Source: Phaeacidiphilus oryzae TH49 (GTDB lineage: Bacteria > Actinomycetota > Actinomycetes > Streptomycetales > Streptomycetaceae). From it: a stretch of DNA of 64,000 nucleotides. Both the position numbers and the translations under genes were made by a program. This document shows, piece after piece, positions 55,757-64,000 of the stretch. Below the pieces are notes generated by a model. It saw nothing but the letters and a program-made list of their open reading frames with translations, was not told the origin of the DNA and made no database searches. Numbering within the stretch: position 1 is the stretch's first letter; every line of letters begins with the position of its first letter. The DNA is taken from contig NZ_JQMQ01000004.1 of assembly GCF_000744815.1 (NCBI RefSeq), positions 62,001-126,000 on the forward strand. The letters run 5' to 3'.

Positions 55757-57748
55757 TTGAGCCTGGGGGAGATCTGCGCGGTCCTGCGCAGGCGCTGGTA
55801 CCTCGTGCTGCCGTTCACCCTCCTCGGCCTGCTGGCGGGCGGGTACCTCTACCGGACGGTCCCGGTCTCCTACCAGTCGCAGAGCTCTGTCGCGCTGCTG
55901 GACTCCACCGGGGTGGCCGGGCTGGCGCCGACCTTCGGCAACCCGATCTCCAACGCCGGCGGCGCCCTGGTGGTCACCGCCGACGTGCTGATCAGGACGA
56001 TCGACTCGGACGACGCCGCCCGCGCCCTCCACAACCTGGGCGTCACCGACCGGTACACCGCCGGGTTCGCCGCCGACACCTCGGGACCGCTGCTCACCCT
56101 GACCGTGACCGGCGCCGACCGCTCCCGGGTGCTCCGCGAGACGGACGCCCTCACCGGCTTCGCCGCCCAGCAGTTGACGGCCCTGCAGACCGCGAGCGGG
56201 GTCCCGACCGGCTACGCGGTCCGGTCGGCGCCGGTGGTGCTGCCGCAGCAGCCGGTGCCGCAGTCCAAGAGCAGGTACCAGGACGTCGCGGGGGCGGTGA
56301 TCCTCGGCGCGGTGGCAGGCTTCCTCCTCACCTTCGTCGCGGAGGCGATCGCCCTCGCGCGGGGCCGGCGGCGGGGCGAGGGGCGGGGCGGGGCGGCTCC
56401 CGGGCCGCAGCCGCCCTCGGGCCGGCGGATCGACGCCACGACGGTACTCACCGGCTACCTCGCGCTGGCCCTCTTCATCCCCTCCAACCTCGCCCTGCCC
56501 GCCCTCGGCGGGGTCGGCACCCCGGCCAACGTCTTCGCGCTGCTCGGGCTGCTCTGGTACCTCGCCACCTGGCTCGCCGGGCGGATCACCCCGCCGCCCG
56601 GCACCCGGGGCCCCCGGATCGCGGTCTGCGTGCTGGCCGGAGCCGTGCTGCTGGGCTATGTCGCGGACGCCGCCCGGGGCAGCTCCCACGAGGAACTCCT
56701 GGGCGCCGACCGGGGGTTGATCGGGCTGCTGGTCTGGGTCGGGCTGATCGTCCTCAGCTCGGCGGGCGTCCAGCGCCGCGATCGGCTGGACCTGCTGATG
56801 CGCCGGCTGGTGCTGCTCGGCACGGTGGTCGCGGCCATCGGCTACTACGACTTCTTCAGCGCCTCCAACATCGCCGACTCGATCCACATCCCCGGCCTCC
56901 ACACCAGCGTCACCGGCATCGAGGCGATGGACCGCGGCTCGTTCACCCGCCCGCGCTCCACCACCGCCCAGCCGCTGGAGTTCGGCGGGATGCTGGCGAT
57001 CCTGCTGCCCTTCGCGATTCAGCAGGCCCTCGACCCGGTCCGCCGGCACCAGCACGTGCTGCGCCGCTGGGCGCCGGCCGCGGTGATGGGCGGGGCGCTG
57101 CCGCTGACCGTCTCCCGGACCTCGATCATCGGCGCCGCCGTGGTCGTGCTGGTCATGGTGCCGCGCTGGAAGCCGCAGCGGCGGTGGACCGCGCTCGGGC
57201 TGATCGCGGGCTCCCTGGCGGGCTTCAAGGTGCTGGTGCCCGGGCTGCTCGGCACCATCGGCACCCTCTTCTCCAGCTTCCTCTCCAACTCCGACAGCAG
57301 CACCCAGGCGCGCACCGTGAAGTACGCCGAGGTGCTGCCGTACCTGGCCCAACGGCCGCTCTTCGGGCGGGGGTTCGGCACCTTCACCCCCGACCTGTAC
57401 TTCTTCACCGACAACCAGTACATGCTGAGCGCGGTCGAGCTCGGCGCGGTCGGGGTGCTGGCGCTGCTGGTGCTCTTCGCCTCCGGCATCCACAGCGGGG
57501 GTGCGCTGCGCCGGCTCGCCCGGACCGAGCGGGACCGCGAGCTCGGGCAGGCCTTCTTCGCCTCCGCGCTGGTCGCGATGGTGATCAGCGCGACCTTCGA
57601 CGCGCTCAGCTTCCCGATGTTCGCCGGGGTCTTCTTCCTGATCCTGGGCGCGGGCGGCGGCTACCTCGGCTTCGCCCGGCGCGCGGCGGCGGCCGGCGCC
57701 GACACCGTGCCGGCCGTGCCCGACCGATCCGTCCTGCTGGAGGCCTGA
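55757..57748 (+). CDS. Wzz-Wzy fusion: co-polymerase N-terminus with O-antigen polymerase/ligase C-terminus
   Basis: This 663-residue protein joins two functions. Residues 1-205 form a Wzz-like part: EICAVLRRRWYLVLPFTLLG, SQSSVALLDS, a periplasmic helix region, and a second span near 180-200. Residues 225-645 have about ten spans and the O-antigen ligase/Wzy pattern: RPRSTTAQPLEFGGMLAIL, LPLTVSRTSIIGA, a long loop with LAQRPLFGRGFGTF and the following PDLYFFTDNQY. Polymerisation and length control would be physically linked. A TTG start at 55757 is preceded by a weak GGGGCGG; the conserved Wzz part begins at this codon. It overlaps the next ATG (TGATG). Confidence 0.82.
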   Translation: MSLGEICAVLRRRWYLVLPFTLLGLLAGGYLYRTVPVSYQSQSSVALLDSTGVAGLAPTFGNPISNAGGALVVTADVLIRTIDSDDAARALHNLGVTDRYTAGFAADTSGPLLTLTVTGADRSRVLRETDALTGFAAQQLTALQTASGVPTGYAVRSAPVVLPQQPVPQSKSRYQDVAGAVILGAVAGFLLTFVAEAIALARGRRRGEGRGGAAPGPQPPSGRRIDATTVLTGYLALALFIPSNLALPALGGVGTPANVFALLGLLWYLATWLAGRITPPPGTRGPRIAVCVLAGAVLLGYVADAARGSSHEELLGADRGLIGLLVWVGLIVLSSAGVQRRDRLDLLMRRLVLLGTVVAAIGYYDFFSASNIADSIHIPGLHTSVTGIEAMDRGSFTRPRSTTAQPLEFGGMLAILLPFAIQQALDPVRRHQHVLRRWAPAAVMGGALPLTVSRTSIIGAAVVVLVMVPRWKPQRRWTALGLIAGSLAGFKVLVPGLLGTIGTLFSSFLSNSDSSTQARTVKYAEVLPYLAQRPLFGRGFGTFTPDLYFFTDNQYMLSAVELGAVGVLALLVLFASGIHSGGALRRLARTERDRELGQAFFASALVAMVISATFDALSFPMFAGVFFLILGAGGGYLGFARRAAAAGADTVPAVPDRSVLLEA

Positions 57749-58746
57749 TGCCCGCGCCCATAGAGCCCGCCGACCTTGCCCCCGCCCCCGCCACCGCCCC
57801 CGCCGACTCCGTCGCACCCGCCCGGGTGGCCGTCCTGGTGGTCAGCTGGAACAGCGCCACCGTGCTCCCCGGCTTCCTGGCCGCGCTCCCGGAGGGGATG
57901 GCCGGGCTGGACTGGCGGCTGGTGGTGGCCGACAACGACTCCGCCGACGGCAGCGCCGAGCTGGTCCGCCGGCTGGCCCCGGAGGCGGTCGTGGTGCGGA
58001 CCGGCCGCAACGCCGGCTACGCGGCCGGGATCAACGCGGCCCTGGACGCCGCCGAGAGACCGCCGGGCGGCTTGGACGCGGTCCTGGTCTGCAACCCCGA
58101 CATCCGGATGGCCCCCGGCTGCGGGGCGGCCCTGGTCGGCGCCCTCGGCCCCGGGGTCGGGATCACCGCGCCGCTGCTGCGCGAGGCGGACGGCCGTACC
58201 CTGGTCCACTCGCTGCGCCGGGAGCCCAGCCTCGGCCGGGCCCTCGGCGAGGCGCTGATCGGCAACCGCCGGGCGGGCCGCTTCCCGCGCTGGGGCGAGC
58301 TGGTCACCGACCCCGCCGCGTACACCCGGCGGGGCCGCGCCGACTGGGCCACCGGGGCGCTGCTCGCCATCTCCAGGGACTGCCTGGACGCCTGCGGCCG
58401 GTGGGACGAGTCCTTCTTCCTCTACTCCGAGGAGACCGAGTACTGCCTGCGGGCCCGGGACGCCGGCTACGCCACCGTCTTCGAACCCGCCGCCTCGGCC
58501 CGGCATCTGGGCGGCGAATCGCGGACCTCCCCCCGGCTGTGGACCCTCCTCACCCTCAACCGGGTGCTTCTCTACGGCCGCCGGCACGGCCCCGCGGCCA
58601 CGACCGCGTTCCGGGGCGCGGTCCTGCTGCGCGAGCTCTCCCGCGCGCTCCTCGGCCGGGCGCCCAGCCGGGCCGCGGCGACGGCGCTGCTGGGCCTGCA
58701 CCACCTGGGGGCGCGGAGACTCAGCCCGCCGGCCGCCAGTCGGTGA
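57748..58746 (+). CDS. Family 2 glycosyltransferase (rhamnosyltransferase-like)
   Basis: This 332-residue GT2 has VLVVSWNSATVLPGFL, LVVADNDSADGSAELV, VLVCNPDIRMAPG and the late WDESFFLYSEETEYCLRARD. That C-terminal DE(x)F(F)xYxEExD/EY motif is typical of WbbL-type rhamnosyltransferases. An N-terminal extension of about 25 residues is Ala/Pro-rich. It is coupled to the fusion gene by TGATG. Its 3' end overlaps the convergent GT2 gene by 26 nt. Confidence 0.9.
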   Translation: MPAPIEPADLAPAPATAPADSVAPARVAVLVVSWNSATVLPGFLAALPEGMAGLDWRLVVADNDSADGSAELVRRLAPEAVVVRTGRNAGYAAGINAALDAAERPPGGLDAVLVCNPDIRMAPGCGAALVGALGPGVGITAPLLREADGRTLVHSLRREPSLGRALGEALIGNRRAGRFPRWGELVTDPAAYTRRGRADWATGALLAISRDCLDACGRWDESFFLYSEETEYCLRARDAGYATVFEPAASARHLGGESRTSPRLWTLLTLNRVLLYGRRHGPAATTAFRGAVLLRELSRALLGRAPSRAAATALLGLHHLGARRLSPPAASR

Positions 58747-59533
58747 AGAAGCTCTCGGGGTTGACCAGATAGCGGACGGTCACCCGGGGCAGGTGGCCGA
58801 CCGTGCGCCGGCGGCTGTAGCGGCGGATCAACTCCCAGTCCTCGCGCGGCAGCACGGAGGGCGTGCGGCGCAGCCGGCTGAAGCGGAGGGCCCGGTCGCG
58901 GCGGGCCACGAAGGCGTTGGTGTCCAGGAATGACTCGTGTGCCGCCCGACGCCGGTCGAAGGGGACGGAGAGGACGTCCAGCGCGCTGCCGTCCGGGCGG
59001 ATCCGGCGCAGCGCGGTGTAGACGGCGTCCGGCCCGCCCGGGGCGTCCAGCACGGCGAGCGCCCGCTCCAGGTGGTCCGGCTCCCAGAGGTTGTCGTCGT
59101 CCAGGAAGGCCACGTACCGGGAGTCGGTCAGCCGGATGCCGACGTTCCTGACCACCCCCGCCACCCCGGTGTTGCGGCTCAGCCGCACGGCGAAGAGCCG
59201 GTCGTCGGCGGGGAGTTCGGGCAGCCCGGCGCCGTCGTCGACGACCATCACCACCTGGTCGCGGACGGTCTGCCCCAGCGCGGAGCGGACCGCCCGCAGC
59301 AGCTGCTCCGGGCGGCGGTGGGTGGCGATCACCGTGGCCACCCGCGCGGACGGCCGGCCCACCAGCGCCGCGCACCGCCGCGTCTCGGCGTTCTCCACGC
59401 GCAGCAGCCGCAGCGCCGAGGGGGCCAGCAGCAGCTTGTTCCTGGCCTCGAAGAGCACCAGCCAGCCGAAGCGGCGCTTCAGCGGTTCCCAGAGCGCGCG
59501 GAGGGGTCGGTCGATCAGTCGACGTATCGTCAT
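58721..59533 (-). CDS. Family 2 glycosyltransferase
   Basis: This 270-residue GT2 has VATVIATHRRPEQLLRAV (from about residue 66), VVMVVDDGAG, VGIRLTDSRYVAFLDDDN (the metal DxD) and LPREDWELIRRYS. An N-terminal region of about 60 residues precedes the GT-A core. It begins 10 nt after the end of the beta-helix gene on the same strand, in an operon with the Wzx-like and Wzz-like genes. Sugar specificity is unknown. Confidence 0.88.
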   Translation of the reverse strand: MTIRRLIDRPLRALWEPLKRRFGWLVLFEARNKLLLAPSALRLLRVENAETRRCAALVGRPSARVATVIATHRRPEQLLRAVRSALGQTVRDQVVMVVDDGAGLPELPADDRLFAVRLSRNTGVAGVVRNVGIRLTDSRYVAFLDDDNLWEPDHLERALAVLDAPGGPDAVYTALRRIRPDGSALDVLSVPFDRRRAAHESFLDTNAFVARRDRALRFSRLRRTPSVLPREDWELIRRYSRRRTVGHLPRVTVRYLVNPESFFTDWRPAG

Positions 59534-59542
59534 AGCGCTCTC

Positions 59543-60627
59543 TCAGGGCGGGGGTTCGGGAAGGACCGGTGTGCCGTCCGGACGGCGGTTGCCGTACCAG
59601 GCGTTGCCCGCGCCGGAGCCGTTCCAGGCGGCCACCGGCCCGTAGCCGCCCACGCCGGGGTGGTACTGCTCGGAGAAGACGTTGCCGGTGACCTGGACGC
59701 GGGTCGCGCCGGGCCCGCCCCCGTACAGCGCGTAGGCCCCGCCGGCCAGCCAGTTGTCGGCGACCACGGTGTCCGTCACCGGGGCGGAGTCGGCGAAGAG
59801 GCCGACGCTCGCCGAGGCGCCCTGGTCGAGGGGGGTCGGGTTGAGGAGGGTGTTGTGGCGGACGGTCAGCCGGCCCGAGCCGCCGCCGTCGCTGATCACC
59901 GCGTCGGTGTGCTGCCACTGGCCGCTCTGGTTGCGGAACGGCACCAGGTCGTGGACGTAGTCGTCGTGGAGGTCGCCCTGACCGGTGGAGAGGGCGTTGC
60001 CGAAGACCGAGACGTCGCTCCAGCCGACCTCGATCGGGCCGTCGCCCATGTTCGAGACCGCGTAGTCCTCGCCGCCGTTGTCCGGGCCCCGACCAGGGAG
60101 GGCGGTGACGGTGTCGTGGAGCACCCGCAGGTTCCGGTGCCCGGCGCGGAGGTTGACGCCCCACCAGTTGGCCGAGGTGATCCGGCTGTCCACGACGGTG
60201 ACGTCGTCGGCGTAGACGTCCAGCGAGCCGGTCAGGTCCCAGCCCCGGATCACCACGCCGTTCTGCCGGATCTCGAGGTTTCCGGACCGGCGGACGAGCG
60301 GGGTCGCACGCGGGCCGGTGCTGCGCGCGTCGGGGAACCCGCAGACCCCGGGGGAGCCGCAGGGCGGGGGCGGCGCGGACGCGTGCGAGGCGGCGCGCGG
60401 GCCGCGTGGGTGGCCGAGGCCGCGGGTGTGCGTCCCGGCGCGGCGGGCGTGCGCCCCGGCTCCGCCGGCGAGCCCGCGCTGCTGGACGCCCCGGGCGGCG
60501 CGCTCCCGGCGCGCGCGGCCGGGCCCGGCCCGCCGCCACCCGGCGCGCCACAGGCGGCAAGCGCCACCAGCAGGAACACGGCCAGTGCGTGGGCCCGGCC
60601 GCGGGCCCGGCCCCCGCGCCAGCTCAC
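59543..60627 (-). pseudogene. Beta-helix lipoprotein, frameshifted between signal/linker and domain
   Basis: The GTG start at 60627 gives a lipoprotein signal (HALAVFLLVALAAC, lipobox LAAC) and an Ala/Pro/Ser-rich linker, but this frame stops at 60250. The conserved right-handed beta-helix domain lies in the next frame: CGSPGVCGFPDARSTGP, then SGNLEIRQNGVVIRGWD, SRITSANWWGVNLRAG and VVADNWLAGGAYAL, ending at 59543. No start codon exists upstream in the second frame, so one gene with a one-base loss between about 60365 and 60445 is the simplest reading. The family includes polysaccharide-binding or -cleaving proteins. GTGA overlap with the flippase stop supports the start. Confidence 0.72.
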
Positions 60628-62111
60628 CCCTCCTCCTCGGCGATCCGCCGCCGCGACGGACGCAATCGCCGCGACCAGCTCCGCGACCAGCCCCGCGACC
60701 GACGCCACGGCAGTACGCCCGCCGCGTACCCGGCCGTCGCCAGCCCCCCGATCGCGGCCAGCGTCACGTTCCCCTCGCCCAGGCCGTGTTCGAGACCGAA
60801 CACCACCGCCGCCATCAGCGCCCCCGCGAGGAACGGGCGTGCGCACGCCCGCGCCACCGCGCCCAGGCCGATCCCGCCCCGGCGCAGCGCCAGCAGGAAC
60901 GCCGGGACCACCAGGCCTCCGGCGACCAGCACATGACCCGCCGCCACCCCGACGATCCCGTGCGTCCTGGCCCCGGCCACCAGCACCGGGACCAGCGCGA
61001 TCAGCCACAGCCCCTGCACCGCAAGCAGCGAGCGCCGCCGCCCGGCCGCGACCAGGCAGTCGTACGCGAGCTCGGCGCCGATCCGGACCAGGCCGAGGGC
61101 CATCAGCCAGGGCAGCGCCCGGGCGGCGGGCAGCCAGCGCACCCCATACACCGTGCCGACCACCGGCCCGGCCAGCACCGCGAGGAGGACGCACAGCGGG
61201 ACCGTCCCCGCCATCAGCACCCCGAGCGCCCGCCCGAAGCCGGCGGAGAGCGCCTGCGGGGTGGCCGCCAGCCGGGAGAAGCCCGCGAAGGAGACCCGGC
61301 GGGCCGCCTCCGAGATGATCCGCACCGGCCAGCCGGAGATGTTGAAGGCGAGGACGTAGAACCCGAGGGCGACCTTGCCCATGGTCGCGCCGACCACCAT
61401 GGTGTCCACGTTCACCACGCCGAGGGCCAGCAGGCTGGCCCCGGCCAGCGGGAGGCCGAACTTCAGCAACTCCCGTGCCTGCGCCCCGTCCCAGCCGAAC
61501 CGCAGGGTCCCCGGGGCGGCCAGGCAGCAGCCGCCCAGGGCGGCGAGGTTGCCCGCGACCGACCCCCAGGCGAAGCTCATCGCGCCATGCCCGCGGAAGG
61601 CCAGCAGCAGCGTGACGCCGGTGCTCACCACGAAGTTGAGGGCGTCCACGGCCATCCGCCGCCCCTGCGCGAACTCCCGGGTCAGGCAGCCCGCGGGCAC
61701 CTGCGCCAGCCCGTCCAGCACCACGCACAGGCACATCACCCGCAGCACACCGGAGGCGTCCGGCGAGCCCATCGTCCGGGCCACCAGCGGGGAGACGGCG
61801 AACACCCCGGCGTACAGCAGGCAGCTGGAGAGGGTGCACAGGGTCAGCACGGTCGGCGCGAACCGCCGCACGTCCCCCTCCCAGCGGACGATCGCCAGGC
61901 TGACGCCGAGCTCGTTGGCGGAGAGCAGCACCAGCAGCACCGTCTGCGCCATCCCGTAGACGCCCCAGGCGGCGGGCCCGAGCGCGAACCGGGCCAGCAC
62001 GATCCCGGCGGCGAAGTTCCCCAGCCGGATCACCACGGTGTTGACCAGGCTCCACCGCGCGGCGACCCGCACCCGGCTCCGCAGCGTCGTCGCGGCCTCG
62101 GGCCCGCTCAC
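60624..62111 (-). CDS. Wzx-like flippase (polysaccharide biosynthesis/MATE-like)
   Basis: This 495-residue membrane protein has 12-14 spans in the PST/Wzx pattern. The conserved start is WSLVNTVVIRLGNFAAGIVLAR, with an early LGPAAWGVYGMAQTV, AFNISGWPVRIISEAARRV and AGPVVGTVYGVRWLPA. It flips lipid-linked repeat units across the membrane for the Wzy polymerase. The GTG at 62111 is preferred because GGGAG lies 7 nt upstream and it avoids a 56-nt overlap with the Wzz-like gene; an ATG at 62192 is also in frame. The last residues (RRSRGWSRSWSRRLRPSRRR) are a basic tail. Confidence 0.88.
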   Translation of the reverse strand: MSGPEAATTLRSRVRVAARWSLVNTVVIRLGNFAAGIVLARFALGPAAWGVYGMAQTVLLVLLSANELGVSLAIVRWEGDVRRFAPTVLTLCTLSSCLLYAGVFAVSPLVARTMGSPDASGVLRVMCLCVVLDGLAQVPAGCLTREFAQGRRMAVDALNFVVSTGVTLLLAFRGHGAMSFAWGSVAGNLAALGGCCLAAPGTLRFGWDGAQARELLKFGLPLAGASLLALGVVNVDTMVVGATMGKVALGFYVLAFNISGWPVRIISEAARRVSFAGFSRLAATPQALSAGFGRALGVLMAGTVPLCVLLAVLAGPVVGTVYGVRWLPAARALPWLMALGLVRIGAELAYDCLVAAGRRRSLLAVQGLWLIALVPVLVAGARTHGIVGVAAGHVLVAGGLVVPAFLLALRRGGIGLGAVARACARPFLAGALMAAVVFGLEHGLGEGNVTLAAIGGLATAGYAAGVLPWRRSRGWSRSWSRRLRPSRRRIAEEEG

Positions 62112-62136
62112 CGGGCGGCTCCCGGCTGACGGATCG

Positions 62137-62814
62137 TCAGGCGTCCGCGTCGACCGGAACCGGCTCCCGCCGGGGACGGGAGCCGACGACATGCCGGCCC
62201 CGCGGCGGTCCCGCCGCCGACCGCCGCCTCGCCTCGACGAAGAACGTCGCCACCAGGCTCAGCACCAGCCCGGCCAGCGCCGCCAGCACCAGGTACTCGA
62301 TCCGGGTCTTGGTCTGCGCCACCGGTGCCTGCGGCGGGACGATGACGGTCATCCGTATCATCGCGGCGGGCGGCACCGACTGCTGGGTCTGGAACTCCCG
62401 CAGGCGCTCGGCCGCGTAGTCGGTGAGCAGCCGGTCCGCGCTCAGCACCCGGCTCCGGTCGGAACCGCTGGTGGTGAGCCAGAGCAGCGGCCCCTGCGCG
62501 TTGTCCGCGATCTTCGCCTGGTAACCCCCGGTCAGTCCACGGGACTTGAGCTCGGCCGCCGAGCCGTCGGAGCCCAGCGCCCGAGCCAGGCTGTCGGCCA
62601 TCCCGGTGAGCGAGACCTGCGTGCTGAGGAAGGGATTGCCGTCGAAAGCGGCCGTCGCCTTCTGCGAGTTGAGCAGTTCCACCGTACTCTGCGACTGGTA
62701 CTTCGCGGGCAGCAGCACCTGCAGCCCCACCGCCAGCACCGCGGTGAGCAGCAGCCCCGGCACCAGGACGTACCAGCGCCGGCGCATCACCCGCCAGATC
62801 TCCGCGAGATCCAT
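62137..62814 (-). CDS. Wzz-like chain length determinant
   Basis: This 225-residue protein begins MDLAEIWRVMRRRWYVLVPG and has two membrane spans (about 16-36 and 180-202) around an extracytoplasmic domain with SQSTVELLNSQ. It closely parallels the Wzz part of the fusion protein at 55757 (shared start pattern and SGSDRSRVL versus TGADRSRVL), so the two derive from duplication. The ATG at 62814 follows GGGGGG; a longer start at 62871 lacks such support. No kinase domain is present. Confidence 0.87.
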   Translation of the reverse strand: MDLAEIWRVMRRRWYVLVPGLLLTAVLAVGLQVLLPAKYQSQSTVELLNSQKATAAFDGNPFLSTQVSLTGMADSLARALGSDGSAAELKSRGLTGGYQAKIADNAQGPLLWLTTSGSDRSRVLSADRLLTDYAAERLREFQTQQSVPPAAMIRMTVIVPPQAPVAQTKTRIEYLVLAALAGLVLSLVATFFVEARRRSAAGPPRGRHVVGSRPRREPVPVDADA

Positions 62815-62886
62815 GGCATCCCCCCTTGCGCCCCGCCCCACACCGGCCGTGACAATCGAGCCTACCCACAACCACTGACATCGCAG

Positions 62887-64000
62887 TCACCCGCGCGCGC
62901 TCCCCGCCGCGCCCGGCGTCTCCGGCCCCGTGGGATCCGCCGTCGCAGCCGGATCCGCCACCGTTGCTGGGGCCACCATCGCCGTCGCAGCCGGCTCCGC
63001 CACCGCCACCGCGACCCCCGTCGGCCGCAGCCGTTCCCGGGCCGTCCCGCCCTCGCCCAGTACCCGGGCGATCCGCTCGCCGGCCCGTCCGTCCCACAGC
63101 GCGGGCCGGCGCGGCTCCGGGGGATCGTCCAGCACCCGGCGGACGATCCGCACGATCCGGTCCGGTTCGCGTCCGGCCAGCACGTTGGTGCCCTCCTCTA
63201 CGGTGATCGGCCGCTCGGTGTTCTCCCGCAGCGTCACGCAGGGCACCCCGAGCGCGGTGGTCTCCTCCTGCACCCCGCCCGAGTCGGTGAGCACCAGCCG
63301 CGCCGAGGCCTGGAGGGCGAGGAAGTCCAGGTATCCGGCGGGCGGGATCACCCGCACCCCGCCCGGGACGCCCAGCTCGGCCAGCCGCCCGGCTGCCCGG
63401 GGATGAGCGGGCAGCACCAGCGGGCAGTCCGCCGCCACCTCGCCCAGTGCCTTCAGCAGACCGCCCAGCACCTGCGGATCGTCCACGTTCGCCGGCCGGT
63501 GGAGGGTCACCAGGCCGTAGCCGCCGGGTTCGAGGCCGTACCGGTCCAGCGCGCCGGAGCGCCGGGCCCGGTCCAGATTGGCGCGCAGGGTGTCGATCAT
63601 GACGTTGCCGACCAGATGGACCTGGTCCGCCCGGTACCCCTCGGCGCGCAGGTTCCGCACCGCGTCGGGGGAGGGGGCGAAGAGGTAGTCGCTGATCCGG
63701 TCGGTGGCCACCCGGTTGACCTCCTCCGGCATGGACCAGTCCCGGCTGCGCAGCCCGGCCTCCACATGCGCCAGCAGCGCACCGGACTTGGCCGCGACCA
63801 GCGCGCAGGCCAGGGTCGAGTTGGTGTCCCCGACCACCACCACGACCTGCGGGTCGAGCTCCGCGAGGAGCGGCTCGAAGGCGGTCATGATCCGTGCGGT
63901 CTGCTCGGCGTGGCTGCCGGACCCGGCGCCGAGGAAGTGGTCCGGCGGTCTGATCCCGAGGTCCCGGAAGAACACGTCGTTCATGGCCTCGTCGTAGTGC
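62887..64000 (-). CDS. UDP-N-acetylglucosamine 2-epimerase (partial, cut by window edge)
   Basis: The non-hydrolysing 2-epimerase (WecB/WbpI family) runs off the right edge; the first visible residues are HYDEAMNDVFF. Visible motifs are VVVGDTNSTLACALVA, HVEAGLRSRDWSMPEEVNRV, VTLHRPANVDDP, VLTDSGGVQEETTALGVPC and TLRENTERPITVEEGTN. It makes UDP-ManNAc or the 2,3-diamino uronate epimer, which fits the WbpB/D/E-like enzymes nearby. The C-terminal tail of about 50 residues is Ala/Pro/Val-rich, outside the conserved domain, and contains a 26-nt direct repeat. Confidence 0.93.
   Translation of the reverse strand, partial: HYDEAMNDVFFRDLGIRPPDHFLGAGSGSHAEQTARIMTAFEPLLAELDPQVVVVVGDTNSTLACALVAAKSGALLAHVEAGLRSRDWSMPEEVNRVATDRISDYLFAPSPDAVRNLRAEGYRADQVHLVGNVMIDTLRANLDRARRSGALDRYGLEPGGYGLVTLHRPANVDDPQVLGGLLKALGEVAADCPLVLPAHPRAAGRLAELGVPGGVRVIPPAGYLDFLALQASARLVLTDSGGVQEETTALGVPCVTLRENTERPITVEEGTNVLAGREPDRIVRIVRRVLDDPPEPRRPALWDGRAGERIARVLGEGGTARERLRPTGVAVAVAEPAATAMVAPATVADPAATADPTGPETPGAAGSARG
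62938..63005 (-). repeat. 26-nt direct repeat in the epimerase tail
   Basis: Two copies starting CGCCGTCGCAGCCGG (plus-strand 62938-62963 and 62980-63005) differ at one base and are 42 nt (14 codons) apart. They encode the low-complexity C-terminus. Confidence 0.8.

Noticed and set aside
58572-60560. A 662-codon minus frame covering the beta-helix and GT2 genes
   Set aside because: Arg/Pro-rich third frame with no domain; the conserved beta-helix and GT2 motifs are in other frames.

Overview
The window is high-GC actinobacterial DNA, almost certainly from the Streptomycetaceae (Streptomyces, Kitasatospora or Streptacidiphilus type). Reasons: codon position 3 is nearly always G or C, stop/start overlaps (ATGA, GTGA, TGATG) are common, GTG and TTG starts occur, TTA codons are rare and sit in a regulator and a polysaccharide gene, and the gene set is typical (SARP regulator, type II PKS, LigD/LigC end joining, XRE/MmyB regulator). 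Genus and species are not decided by what is visible.

Layout. 1-5.9 kb is housekeeping: the tail of a rhodanese-like membrane protein, an MFS transporter, a divergent EamA exporter/Lrp-AsnC regulator pair, 6-phosphogluconate dehydrogenase and a secreted PE-PPE-type hydrolase. 6.0-33.65 kb is one biosynthetic gene cluster. 33.7-41.9 kb is again chromosomal backbone: PHP/HhH protein, LigD polymerase, LigC ligase, XRE regulator, class II aldolase, MFS transporter and a TolB-like protein. 41.9-64 kb is an exopolysaccharide locus: priming sugar-phosphate transferase, Gfo/Idh, epimerase, two DegT aminotransferases, two hexapeptide acyltransferases, several GT2 enzymes, Wzz and Wzx-like proteins, a Wzz-Wzy fusion, secreted beta-rich proteins, and a UDP-GlcNAc 2-epimerase cut by the right edge.

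The biosynthetic cluster has an aromatic type II PKS core: KS-alpha, chain length factor, ACP, C9-type ketoreductase, di-domain aromatase/cyclase and an ActIV-like metallo-beta-lactamase-fold cyclase/thioesterase. It also carries a complete C5N (2-amino-3-hydroxycyclopent-2-enone) cassette: one adenylating enzyme suited to amide synthesis, a 5-aminolevulinate synthase and an acyl-CoA ligase. Tailoring genes are an O-methyltransferase, two cytochrome P450s, two WxWxIP halogenase-family flavoproteins, a flavin reductase, a Tat-exported BBE-like oxidase, an NmrA-like reductase and an NTF2/SnoaL-like protein. An acyl-CoA carboxylase beta/epsilon pair probably supplies malonyl-CoA, and a CPA2 antiporter may export or protect. 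My inference is a halogenated, oxidised aromatic polyketide acid capped by a C5N amide.

Regulation can be read from the DNA. A SARP activator with a TTA (bldA) codon at residue 14 is encoded at 31657-32442. Six promoters, with a weaker seventh, carry heptamers related to TCGAGNN at 11-nt steps, ending exactly 8 nt before a hexamer of the form NANNNT. They precede the accB, O-methyltransferase, BBE-like, SnoaL-like, ketoreductase/PKS and ActIV-like genes. This is the arrangement known for ActII-ORF4/DnrI-type SARPs, and it marks the cluster limits. A TetR gene with its own perfect operator controls one reductase separately.

Three genes (lipocalin-like 23612-24087, second halogenase-like 29134-30836, beta-helix lipoprotein 59543-60627) are each broken by a shift equal to one missing base. 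At least two breaks lie at G or C runs, so sequencing error should be excluded before they are called pseudogenes.
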